A stretch of DNA of 10,936 nucleotides from Planctomycetota bacterium (GCA_030623665.1 JAUXLO010000036.1:1-10936); one strand, 5' to 3'. Numbered from the stretch's first letter, positions 1-6,818 are shown. Notes: generated from the letters alone by a model not told the origin. Numbers and translations are program-made.

Positions 1-568
1 ACAGAAGAACGCTAACAACTCCCACCAGCACGAGTATACCGTTTATGCTGACATACACCGACTCGCCGCCGTAGAACAGGGGGCGCATGGAGGGTTCAAT
101 CTGTCTCAATATAAACGTGTGTATATAGTTAGGGATGGTAAGCCCGGCCCCAAGCCCCACCACGAAGGCAAATGACCACCGGCTCAGCCAGGACAACTGC
201 GCCGATATCCTCAGCAGCATAAATATGCCCAATATCACAGGCACGATTACAAGATATTCCGGCTCAGTCGCTTCTGTGAATACAGGCACAAACAGCGGGT
301 CATAGATATCGGGCTTGAGGGCGCTGTACCAGGTTATCATTATGGTGTACCCCAGCGCTATGCCTACGTACAGGTTCTCGGCTATCTTGAAGGCGGGGTT
401 GTCCTTATATAAAAAGCTGTACATGGCCAGGGTAAGCCCAACAGCAATGACAATACCGAAGCTCTCCCAGTTTGCCTTAAAGCTGCCCACGGCGAAGAAA
501 AAGGCGTTCACCGCCGTAAAGGCTATAATCGTCCCAACCAGTATCCAGAAGTCTACGCCCCTGTTCAT
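1..568 (-). CDS. Polytopic membrane protein, C-terminus cut by window edge
   Basis: The frame opens with ATG at 568-566 and runs without a stop off the left edge, giving 189 visible residues and no C-terminus. The start begins MNRGVDFWILVG and sits behind a purine-rich AGGGGG ribosome site. Its ATG overlaps the TGA of the upstream gene (ATGA, 4 bp), which indicates translational coupling. Hydrophobic stretches near residues 7-28, 37-53, 66-82, 105-120, 132-146 and 172-189 predict a multi-span inner-membrane protein, with a longer loop (83-104) rich in Pro, Asp and Glu. I do not recognise the family. It is the last visible gene of a run of membrane proteins (565-1410, 1411-2064, 2195-3442) and probably belongs to the same complex. 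Coding status is well supported by codon pattern, overlap and ribosome site; function is unknown. Confidence 0.85.
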   Translation of the reverse strand, partial: MNRGVDFWILVGTIIAFTAVNAFFFAVGSFKANWESFGIVIAVGLTLAMYSFLYKDNPAFKIAENLYVGIALGYTIMITWYSALKPDIYDPLFVPVFTEATEPEYLVIVPVILGIFMLLRISAQLSWLSRWSFAFVVGLGAGLTIPNYIHTFILRQIEPSMRPLFYGGESVYVSINGILVLVGVVSVLL

Positions 569-1410
569 CTGCCCCCTCTCCCCAATCTGCCGCGCGCGGT
601 GCGCCACCCGCCGCTTGCAAAGAACACTACATTACTGAAGATAATGAAGAAAACAATCAATGCGTGTGTCACGCTCTGCGGCCGCATGCCTTCAACCGCC
701 TGCGCCTTATAATTGATCAGGGTCTCATACTCTGCGGCGCCTTTCAGACCCGCCATCAGCCCGTTTATCTGGTCTGAGTCCAGGAAGGGATAGAGGTCGG
801 GGCCGATGACGGCCGTGCACCCGACAGCCATGGGAAACTTATACTTCTCCCTCCCGAACGCTATCCAGACCTCAGCGCTGGCGCCGGCGGCAAGGTCGAT
901 GACATAGTCCATGTCCCTCAACGACTCCACGCCCTGGAGGGCGGGGATGGTCCTGGTATCATTCCCGTAGAAATCCTTGGGAAATGCGGTGTAGAGGTTT
1001 TCGCCCATGTTTATAATAAGCGAGGCGACTCCCGGCTTATATCCCAGAAAGACGTAGTCTTCTCCGAGCTTTCTGCCATACTCATCAGCAATGGTCGTCA
1101 ATGCCTGCTCCGCCAGCCCCGTTCCTCCGGGCCACAGGGTCAGGCCAATCACCTTGTGGTCTTTACTATACAAATGATGTAACAGGGCCACGGCCATTGG
1201 CTGGAGCTCCTCCTTGGCCGCCGGGTCGTAGTCAAACGCAATCAGCACGTGTGCGTCCGGCGGCAGGCCGTTAATCATGTCATAGATGGCCCTTACCGGA
1301 GGCGTGGCAGGTATGGGCAGGCGGAAACTCAGGAGCAGCGAGACGACGACCGCAATCGCAACAAGGGCGAATATTATGCGCCTATCTATGTCCACGAGCT
1401 TCTGCAGCAA
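565..1410 (-). CDS. Bitopic membrane protein with large soluble domain, unknown function
   Basis: This 281-residue protein has a hydrophobic helix near the N-terminus (about 12-29), a soluble domain of about 215 residues, and a second helix (about 247-266) followed by a basic tail containing RTARGRLGRGGR. The positive tail and short N-terminus place both ends in the cytoplasm and the soluble domain outside. The domain includes alternating hydrophobic strands such as AHVLIAFDYDP (53-63) and KVIGLTLWPGG (86-96), which suggests an alpha/beta fold. I do not recognise the family. The start is TTG at 1410-1408, chosen because AGGAG lies 5 nt upstream and the preceding gene's TAA stop directly abuts it. 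The stop overlaps the next gene's ATG. The tight packing places it in one transcription unit with both flanking membrane proteins. Confidence 0.85.
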   Translation of the reverse strand: MLQKLVDIDRRIIFALVAIAVVVSLLLSFRLPIPATPPVRAIYDMINGLPPDAHVLIAFDYDPAAKEELQPMAVALLHHLYSKDHKVIGLTLWPGGTGLAEQALTTIADEYGRKLGEDYVFLGYKPGVASLIINMGENLYTAFPKDFYGNDTRTIPALQGVESLRDMDYVIDLAAGASAEVWIAFGREKYKFPMAVGCTAVIGPDLYPFLDSDQINGLMAGLKGAAEYETLINYKAQAVEGMRPQSVTHALIVFFIIFSNVVFFASGGWRTARGRLGRGGR

Positions 1411-2064
1411 TTAGTCTCCTCCCCCCAGGTACTGCCTCTCGATACCGAAGATTATCTTTATGGCTGTGGCGATCGCACCCAGACTTACCCCCAGGAGTAT
1501 GCCCCTCTTTGCCGCCAGGTTGGGCACGCTCATTATCCAGTCGGCGGCCGTCGGGAGGTGTTCGGATATGAGCGCCCCCAGAGGCACCCTGCCAAGCATG
1601 ACTATGATTGCCGCCACCAGCAGCAGGGCCGACTCAATCGTCCTCGCCCTGAAGGTCCGGTAGGCGGCAGAGGCCATAAAGAAGGCAAGGATGGAAAATA
1701 TGGTAGCGCCGGCAGGGACCTGGACGTAGATGTACAGCCAGTCGAACATGGTGTCCGCGTTTTTGTCCAGCCAGAATCCCTCGCCGCCGTTATAAAGCCC
1801 AAAGCCCAACATCAAACCGGCGCCTATGAAGACGAATATGCTGTACCCCCATCCGGCGACCTTGTACTTAATCCGGCCGTAGTGGAGATGAAAGAGGCTG
1901 TATGCACCGATAAACACGGCAAAGCCCGCAATTATCTTGTCCCATCGCGTCATCAGCTCAAGAAAATCACCGGAGAGCTGATGGGGCACGAAGTACTGAA
2001 AGGCCATCATGGTGCCTACCACAAAGCATATGGCCAGCGGTATGGTTCTTCTCAGGAAGGGCAC
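1411..2064 (-). CDS. Six-helix integral membrane protein, unknown function
   Basis: The protein is very hydrophobic, with about six predicted membrane helices. In numbering from the GTG start these lie near residues 8-25, 44-62, 72-91, 109-134, 144-158 and 189-207, and the protein ends FGIERQYLGGGD. I chose GTG at 2064-2062 (217 residues, starting with PFLRRTIPLAICF) because GGAGG lies about 9 nt upstream. A TTG at 2082-2080 would give 223 residues but has no good ribosome site and would place the GGAGG inside the coding region. The family is not recognised. The TAA stop directly precedes the TTG start of the next gene, so the two are cotranscribed. The lone charged pair GRIKYK and the loop NGGEGFWLDKNADTMFDW (98-115 in the longer numbering) are the most distinctive soluble segments. 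Confidence 0.85.
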   Translation of the reverse strand: MPFLRRTIPLAICFVVGTMMAFQYFVPHQLSGDFLELMTRWDKIIAGFAVFIGAYSLFHLHYGRIKYKVAGWGYSIFVFIGAGLMLGFGLYNGGEGFWLDKNADTMFDWLYIYVQVPAGATIFSILAFFMASAAYRTFRARTIESALLLVAAIIVMLGRVPLGALISEHLPTAADWIMSVPNLAAKRGILLGVSLGAIATAIKIIFGIERQYLGGGD

Positions 2065-2092
2065 GTCTATCTCCCTCCACAAAAGGTTCTTA

Positions 2093-2110
2093 CCGCCTTA
2101 TAAACGGCGG
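2093..2110. repeat. Short inverted repeat CCGCC/GGCGG between membrane-protein genes
   Basis: CCGCC (2093-2097) and GGCGG (2106-2110) face each other across an 8-nt A+T-rich loop. On the minus strand this could fold in the leader of the downstream gene (start at 2064). No T-tract follows, so it is not a convincing terminator. Confidence 0.25.
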
Positions 2111-2149
2111 ATTTGCCTGTGTCCTTTTTAGTGCAAACTCTCTGTCTCT

Positions 2150-2189
2150 TGTGGACAAGCCTTTTTATCCATGCATCCGCATATCCACA
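2150..2189. other. Cluster of three DnaA-box-like 9-mers within an inverted repeat
   Basis: In the 130-bp gap between two membrane-protein genes, three 9-mers resemble the DnaA box TTATCCACA. They are TTGTCCACA on the minus strand (2150-2158, 8 of 9 match), TTATCCATG on the plus strand (2165-2173, 7 of 9) and ATATCCACA on the plus strand (2181-2189, 8 of 9). Their starts are 15-16 bp apart. The outer two form the arms of an inverted repeat, CTTGTGGA (2148-2155) and TCCACAAG (2184-2191). No dnaA, dnaN or other replication gene is in view, so this is noted as a pattern and not called an origin. Confidence 0.3.
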
Positions 2190-2194
2190 AGAAA

Positions 2195-3442
2195 CTAAAA
2201 ACCCACGAAGAGCTGTGTGACAAAATTTATCCCAACGCTCGACAACACGGTGCCGAAGAATAATGCCGCTATGATAACGGCCTTACCGATATCCTGGGCG
2301 CGTAGGCTCCCCAGCAGCATGGGCTCCCTTGCCAGGTAGGCGCTTGCGGCATAGAGTTCCTCACCCATCAGCGTATAGTCGCACGTGGTTATAAAGAACG
2401 GCAGCTGGGTATATGAGTCAGTTGCGGCCACCTGTATGGCCCCGGTGGAGGCACCTGTCTCGGCCAGCAGCAGAGACTCGGCGTAGAAGAATCCGATAAA
2501 GAAGTTGGCGGCCGTCCGCTCCCTGGTCATTATACCGCTGACTGCGACCACGTAGGAGAACTGCTCCGAGGCCACCATGACCACGTTGTCCTGATTATAG
2601 GCGTCTGGCCTCCCCGCCTCCAGGTATGACTCCTTTACCACCTCCTGGCTGACGGTAAGGACAATGGGGTCGTTGTTAACCACCTTGAGCACTGTATCGT
2701 ATTCCGCAACCCTGGTGGCAATCCTGCTAAGTATGTTTATGGCGGCCAGGGTGGATATGCTGCCCACCGGGGTCAGGCCGTGGACGAAGAGCACGGGCCT
2801 GCCCATCTCTGTAGCCCTTCCCAATGCCTCATCCACTGCGTCAAGACCGCTTATCTTCCTCACGAACATCCCGGGATGCCGCCTGGCATGGGATATAAAG
2901 AAGAGCACCAGGCCGGAAAACACCACCATAATAATAAGATTGTTGAGTTTTGAGAGGTTAAACCAGTTTCCCTTGGCCCGCGCGGAGACCACCTCGTCGA
3001 ACTCTACAATGTTATTCCCCTTTGCCACGGCCAGCTTGAAATAATAAGGCGCCTTCTTATCCTCCTCATTGCCAGCCTCGGGAAAGACCTTTCGCAGTTC
3101 AATCGCCACGAAGTGAAAGTTCTGCTGTTTTTTGCGGAAGCCGAATATCTCAGGGGCATCGCTCTTGTAGCTCGTTGTGGACATGATCCTGGCGGCCTCC
3201 TGCCAGGGACCATCCTTTGACCTGGAGATATAGACTATAAAATCCACATCATGCGCATCTCCCGGCGACACCTTCCAGCTAAGACCAATGCTCCTGCCGG
3301 CATCGTCGGGGACATCAAAGGCCCTGAGGTCTTCGGGCAGCGTCGACTCCGTAAACTCTTGCTCCAGGTACTGCGCCCTGACACTCGTACTGAAGGAAAC
3401 GACTGTTATGAATGCGCATAGTAATAAGAGTATCAATCTCAT
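2195..3442 (-). CDS. Exported membrane protein: FN3-like domain plus DUF6754-like part
   Basis: This 415-residue protein begins with a clear signal sequence (MRLILLLLCAFITVVSFSTSVRA, cleavage plausible after A23). A beta-rich segment follows at about 49-155 whose SIGLSWKVSPGDAHDVDFIVYISRSKDGPW pattern, with later YYFKLAVAKG, resembles a fibronectin type III fold. A membrane helix lies at about 167-184. A roughly 200-residue domain follows (FVRKISGLDAVDEALGRATEMGRPVLFVHGL...), and a last hydrophobic segment spans 388-405 near the C-terminus. The arrangement recalls DUF6754-type proteins, which I cite from memory and with moderate doubt. The FN3-like part would lie outside the cytoplasm. It appears to head the membrane-protein run 1-3442. 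The ATG at 3442-3440 has only a weak AGG ribosome site and sits 14 nt after a hairpin and T7 tract, which may limit its expression. Confidence 0.85.
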   Translation of the reverse strand: MRLILLLLCAFITVVSFSTSVRAQYLEQEFTESTLPEDLRAFDVPDDAGRSIGLSWKVSPGDAHDVDFIVYISRSKDGPWQEAARIMSTTSYKSDAPEIFGFRKKQQNFHFVAIELRKVFPEAGNEEDKKAPYYFKLAVAKGNNIVEFDEVVSARAKGNWFNLSKLNNLIIMVVFSGLVLFFISHARRHPGMFVRKISGLDAVDEALGRATEMGRPVLFVHGLTPVGSISTLAAINILSRIATRVAEYDTVLKVVNNDPIVLTVSQEVVKESYLEAGRPDAYNQDNVVMVASEQFSYVVAVSGIMTRERTAANFFIGFFYAESLLLAETGASTGAIQVAATDSYTQLPFFITTCDYTLMGEELYAASAYLAREPMLLGSLRAQDIGKAVIIAALFFGTVLSSVGINFVTQLFVGF

Positions 3443-3456
3443 TACGAACCTATATC

Positions 3457-3520
3457 AAAAAAATGTAGCGTGCGAGTTTATCTCGCACGTTTAACGTGCC
3501 AGGCAAGCTGGCACGCTACA
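3457..3520 (-). terminator. Hairpin element followed by T7, terminator or attenuator
   Basis: On the minus strand the palindromic element at 3464-3520 ends in CTACA and is followed directly by seven T residues (3463-3457). This matches an intrinsic terminator. Two structures are possible: an outer 10-bp stem (TGTAGCGTGC with GCACGCTACA), or two 8-bp hairpins closed by a 5-bp stem. It would end transcripts from 3612-4748. Only 14 nt separate the T-tract from the ATG of the next gene, so any transcript for that gene must read through or start inside the element. Confidence 0.6.
3464..3520. repeat. 57-bp palindromic element with two hairpins and a closing stem
   Basis: The element has a regular layout: TGTAG; CGTGCGAG, 5-nt loop, CTCGCACG; TTTAA linker; CGTGCCAG, loop GCAAG, CTGGCACG; CTACA. 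Both inner stems are perfect 8-bp matches and the ends TGTAG/CTACA are complementary, so either strand can form a three-way junction. The two hairpins are related to each other (CGTGCSAG), as if one arose by duplication. This is the architecture of dispersed REP- or MITE-type intergenic repeats. Copy number in the genome cannot be seen here. Confidence 0.75.
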
Positions 3521-3527
3521 AAAACCA

Positions 3528-3552
3528 ATTCTTCGCTTCGCTCAGAATGACA
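3528..3552. repeat. Dispersed-type intergenic repeat with ATTCT/AGAAT ends
   Basis: The stretch ATTCTTCGCTTCGCTCAGAA followed by TGACA has complementary ends (ATTCT and AGAAT) and an internal TCGCTTCGCT motif. I recall closely similar sequences as abundant intergenic repeats in several unrelated bacterial genomes, which is a memory-based judgement. It lies 7 bp from the two-hairpin element, so the gap 3443-3611 is made largely of repeats. No gene is seen in it. Confidence 0.45.
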
Positions 3553-3611
3553 TCTGATATTTATGGACTTCTGCAAGGTTCCTATTTAGAACCGATGACA
3601 AAAAAGATACA

Positions 3612-4748
3612 TTAAAGTTGAATGACTTCCACGTTCGCCCTTGGTATGACAACGATTGAATCATCTGGAAATCTTACCTCGACCACCCTGACCCTGGTCT
3701 CGGTCTCTATTGCCTGCGGTTGTACCGGCAGGCCCTTTACCTTTCCTATCGTTCCAAAATAGGGCTCCCTTATTATCCGCACCGTATCACCGGGCTTCAT
3801 GCCCCCTTCCACCCCGGCCTTCTCAGGTTCGGGGACACCTTCTGTACCTGCTTCACCGCCGAGCGGGATAATTACCTCCGGCCTTAAAACGCCCGCACGT
3901 ATCTGCGTGGCGCCGTTGATGGACGTCTTGGCACCCGCATTGCCCCTGAGGAGCTCAAAGGTCTTCTGGGCCATGTCTATCCCCGAAAAACCCTCTGTGA
4001 CCACAAGCGTCAGTCCTATCTTCTCAGACCCGGTAATTGCGACCCCAAGGTCATACCCCAGCAGTTCCTTCAGGTCCTCATCGAATATCCCGCCTACCAC
4101 TATGCCTTTGACACCGACCTTTACCGCCTTCTCCAGCGCATCCCTGCGCACCTGCGAGCCACCGACCAGGATCCTGCCCCGGTGCTCCTTACTGATACTA
4201 TTCGGGGTCAATGGCTCATCCGGCGACTTTACCGCTATCTCCAGGGAACCTACCGTCTCACCGCCGACACCGAAGATGCCCTGAATGAAGGTGGCAACGC
4301 TTTCAACCACCACCCCCTCACCTTCCATCACATCCACCACCTTTCCGCCAATGTAGGCGGGCACTTCCAGTGGCTTAGGGGGCTCTCTCAGTAGAACCTG
4401 ACCCGTAATGCTCGATATACTCTCTATACTGCCGTCTATCGGTGAGAAACACGTCGCCTTGAGCCATGAGACAAACGATTTTGATTCCGCTATTATCCCA
4501 TTCTTCTCGACGACCTCTCCCTCCTTCTTGAGCATATACTTGTTCACGTCGCCGGGAGGTATGCTGAGACGACCAGCCACGTTTACGGAAAAGACCTTGC
4601 CCGGCATATCCGTTCTGGCCACGATGGTCTCCGCCTCCACCCTGTCCCCCACTTTGACAAGGGTCTTGCCCGGCAGGGGCAGGACACGGTTCTTCCGCAC
4701 CGTTACCCTTTCAGCGACCCTTAGCCCAGGGGTATATGCGTGAGCCAT
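3612..4748 (-). CDS. Soluble protein with barrel-sandwich N-terminus and KOW-like C-terminus
   Basis: This is a 378-residue cytoplasmic-looking protein without a signal peptide or membrane helix. Residues about 22-60 (VLPLPGKTLVKVGDRVEAET then IVARTDMPGKVFSVNV) and 98-120 (TCFSPIDGSIESISSITGQVL) look like the two halves of a lipoyl/biotinyl-type barrel-sandwich hybrid, but no modifiable Lys motif is evident. A Gly-rich alpha/beta segment spans about 190-290 (RGRILVGGSQV, KGIVVGGIFDEDLKELLGYDLGVAITG). Near the C-terminus, GDTVRIIREPYFGTIGKVKGLP (320-341) is KOW-like, as in NusG and some ribosomal proteins, preceded by a Glu/Gly-rich linker (297-318). It follows the MutL-like gene after a 216-bp repeat-rich gap. 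The start is ATG at 4748-4746 with a weak ribosome site. Function unknown; possibly a partner of the ATPase. Confidence 0.85.
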   Translation of the reverse strand: MAHAYTPGLRVAERVTVRKNRVLPLPGKTLVKVGDRVEAETIVARTDMPGKVFSVNVAGRLSIPPGDVNKYMLKKEGEVVEKNGIIAESKSFVSWLKATCFSPIDGSIESISSITGQVLLREPPKPLEVPAYIGGKVVDVMEGEGVVVESVATFIQGIFGVGGETVGSLEIAVKSPDEPLTPNSISKEHRGRILVGGSQVRRDALEKAVKVGVKGIVVGGIFDEDLKELLGYDLGVAITGSEKIGLTLVVTEGFSGIDMAQKTFELLRGNAGAKTSINGATQIRAGVLRPEVIIPLGGEAGTEGVPEPEKAGVEGGMKPGDTVRIIREPYFGTIGKVKGLPVQPQAIETETRVRVVEVRFPDDSIVVIPRANVEVIQL

Positions 4749-4788
4749 GAAGAAGTCTTTTCCCTTAAAAAATATCTAAAGTATTGGG

Positions 4789-4815
4789 TATGGCAGGTCT
4801 TCTTGACCTGCCATA
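4789..4815. repeat. Perfect 11-bp inverted repeat hairpin upstream of the KOW-protein gene
   Basis: TATGGCAGGTC (4789-4799) and GACCTGCCATA (4805-4815) form a perfect 11-bp stem with a 5-nt loop. It lies 40 bp upstream of the ATG at 4748. On the minus strand no T-tract follows at once (the nearest T-run, T6, is about 15 nt further on). A transcript stabiliser, a repeat remnant or a weak terminator of the MutL-like gene are all possible. Confidence 0.6.
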
Positions 4816-4830
4816 ATCGCAGGGCAACAA

Positions 4831-4938
4831 GTCACGCCTTAGGCTGACAGTCCGCCAGTCGGTTTGGAGGGCGGATCCCGTAAGGGGCGCTCCTGGCGGC
4901 TGCCTCCGGTCACGCCGTAGGCGGATGCGCCTTTGGAG
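4831..4938. repeat. G+C-rich intergenic repeat block with two imperfect direct copies
   Basis: Two related units lie in the gap 4749-4964. Both begin GTCACGCC (G or T) TAGGC and end TTTGGAG: 4831-4869 and 4909-4938. Between and within them are further short palindromes, such as TCCGCC (4851-4856) against GGCGGA (4870-4875). A 67-codon open frame across the block (4765-4968) has a repeat-like Arg-rich translation and is not called a gene. The block looks like a decayed or composite dispersed repeat. Confidence 0.45.
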
Positions 4939-4964
4939 CACATGACTCTGCCACCACAAATATT

Positions 4965-6818
4965 TCAAGCCGGGTAAGTGTCAAGGACCTCTGCCCAGCT
5001 GTTAAGCTGCCGCACCCTCTTATCCTTGGCGGCAGGCATACTGAGGGGCCTGCCCCTCGCATCAATCACAAGGCCGACCACGCCTCCTCGAACCTTCTCC
5101 TTAATTGCCGAACCCCTACCCCTGCCAAGATTGAAATGCCTTGTGGGATTGACCTCTATGTCGGCCTCTTCATCGGCAGACAAAGGATACAACTTCATCT
5201 CTCCAAGGGTAAGGTCGTCCTCTATTACCTTCCCGCCGGGCAGCATAATCTTTACCCTCAAACACTTCTCACCGGGCTTTCTGGTGTTAACGACAGAGAC
5301 ACACGTGCCGAGGTGCACCAGGCAGTCCTTCACGAAGACCTCCTGGGCGGCCTCCGGATTAATGGTGGAGAGTACCCCGAGGTGAGGCATCATGAATATA
5401 CTGTCAACGGCTATTTGCGTAACACCCTGCGGCTCGAAGCCGTCTATAAGCATCATCATCGCCTGAGAGCGCCTTGGGGCATGCGACAGGACTCCACCGC
5501 TTCCTATAAGCAGGTCAAGTTTCAGCATATCCACCAGCGTCTCTTCCTCTTCCGCACGGAACGCCTGGGATATGTCCCTGGCCTTCTGCACCCCTTTTAA
5601 TTTTACTGCCAGGGATTTATGCTGCTCAAACGCAAGCCTCAATGCCTCCCTGGATATGGCCTGCTCTATCTTCAGCTCTTCCAGAAGCTGAGGTATTGTA
5701 GTGGGACGTATCATCTTATTCTTAATCCTGTTGCGGAGGTCTGACTCATCTATACTGAAGGGGACCCACCTCATTATGTTTTCAACCCCCGCCTCGGCCA
5801 GCACGTTGGACACGCTGTAACTCAACCCCAGGTTCGCACTCACCGTGCGGGTGAAGCTGCCGTCAAAGACGGAGAATACGTCTGTGGTTGCCCCGCCTAT
5901 GTCTACACCTACCACGTTGATATTGCCCATCCTGGCGGCATTCTCGATTATGACACCGACCGCGGCAGGGGTGGGCATTATCGGGGCAGAGGTAAACGCC
6001 ATCAGCTCCTTATAACCTGGGGCATGGGCCATCACGTGCTCAAGGAAGAGTTGTTGTATGGCATGTCGTGCCGGCATCAGGTTTTCAGTGTCCAGGGTAG
6101 GGCGGATGTTGTCGGTAATGTGCAGGCTGGTTACCTCTTCCAATGTATCACGGACCTTGTCTCTGGCGTCCTTGTTGCCGGCATAGACCACGGGCAACTT
6201 GAACGTGGTGCCTAACCTTGCCCTAGGGTTGGCGGCGGCTATGTATTCGGCAAGTTCCACCACATGGGTGACCGTGCCACCGTCCGTGCCGCCGGACAGG
6301 AGTATCATGTCCGGACGTATCTGGCGTATGAGCTCAATCCTCTCATGCGGCATTCTCTTGTCATTGGAGGCGATAACGTCCGTAACTATGGCCCCCGCAC
6401 CCAGCGCCGCCCTCTGGGCACTCTGTGCGCTCATGGTCTTAACCGCCCCGGCTACCATCATCTGCAGACCGCCGCCCGCACTGCTTGTGGAGACGTAGAT
6501 GTCTACTCCCTCATCCCCTGCTGAAGGCATTATAAGATTCTCGCCGTTGAGGATCTTTCTGCCGGATAATTCCTCAAGTTCTGTTAAGGAGTTGAGCACC
6601 CCTCTGGTCACATCCTCAAAGGGCGCCTCTACGGTGGTAGGGGCCTCACCGCGATAGGTCTGGCGGTATTCATCGCCCTTTTTCTCAATCAGGATGGCCT
6701 TGGTAGTGGTGCTGCCGCAGTCTGTGGCCAGGATTACGCTAAGTGTACCGGGTGTGGGAGCCTTCGCGGGCGGTTTTTGTGACGATTCCTGGGGCTGTTC
6801 CCTACTCGTTTCGACCAT
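4965..6818 (-). CDS. MutL-family (glutamate mutase L-like) ASKHA ATPase
   Basis: The 617-residue protein belongs to the MutL family of ASKHA nucleotide-binding proteins, the glutamate-mutase MutL and not the mismatch-repair MutL. After a Pro/Gln-rich leader (1-25) come phosphate-1 ATDCGSTTTKAIL (31-43), LSGGTDGG (174-181), phosphate-2 VVGVDIGGATTDVFS (302-316) and adenosine motif LLIGSGGVLSH (436-446). In Clostridium the family protein of about 460 residues is encoded between the two subunits of cobalamin-dependent glutamate mutase and is thought to be a chaperone or reactivase. Here there is an extra C-terminal part (about 480-617) with a GEMKLYPLSADEEADIEVNP segment, and no mutase gene in view. 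The ATG at 6818 has AGGAG 4 nt upstream and overlaps the preceding gene by 17 bp. The family call is firm; a mutase-linked role is doubtful. Confidence 0.92.
   Translation of the reverse strand: MVETSREQPQESSQKPPAKAPTPGTLSVILATDCGSTTTKAILIEKKGDEYRQTYRGEAPTTVEAPFEDVTRGVLNSLTELEELSGRKILNGENLIMPSAGDEGVDIYVSTSSAGGGLQMMVAGAVKTMSAQSAQRAALGAGAIVTDVIASNDKRMPHERIELIRQIRPDMILLSGGTDGGTVTHVVELAEYIAAANPRARLGTTFKLPVVYAGNKDARDKVRDTLEEVTSLHITDNIRPTLDTENLMPARHAIQQLFLEHVMAHAPGYKELMAFTSAPIMPTPAAVGVIIENAARMGNINVVGVDIGGATTDVFSVFDGSFTRTVSANLGLSYSVSNVLAEAGVENIMRWVPFSIDESDLRNRIKNKMIRPTTIPQLLEELKIEQAISREALRLAFEQHKSLAVKLKGVQKARDISQAFRAEEEETLVDMLKLDLLIGSGGVLSHAPRRSQAMMMLIDGFEPQGVTQIAVDSIFMMPHLGVLSTINPEAAQEVFVKDCLVHLGTCVSVVNTRKPGEKCLRVKIMLPGGKVIEDDLTLGEMKLYPLSADEEADIEVNPTRHFNLGRGRGSAIKEKVRGGVVGLVIDARGRPLSMPAAKDKRVRQLNSWAEVLDTYPA

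Noticed and set aside
1249..2103. 284-codon plus-strand open frame opposite two membrane-protein genes
   Set aside because: Its translation is rich in Arg, Gln, Tyr and Gly with no hydrophobic core or known motif, and it lies antisense to two genes with ribosome sites, membrane helices and abutting junctions. It is a shadow of their codon usage.
3799..4284. 161-codon plus-strand open frame opposite the KOW-like protein
   Set aside because: Ser/Pro/Thr-rich translation typical of an antisense frame; the minus-strand protein has clear domain structure.
4765..4968. 67-codon minus-strand open frame in the repeat-rich gap
   Set aside because: It is made of the G+C-rich repeat units, translates to an Arg-rich sequence without domain, and starts inside the stop region of the ATPase gene.
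5136..5600. 154-codon plus-strand open frame opposite the ATPase
   Set aside because: Antisense to the C-terminal region of a well-identified ASKHA protein and has no features of its own.
4965..6818. DNA mismatch repair MutL
   Set aside because: The name is shared but the motifs (DCGSTTTK, DIGGATTD, GSGGVLSH) are ASKHA phosphate and adenosine motifs, not GHKL ATPase motifs.
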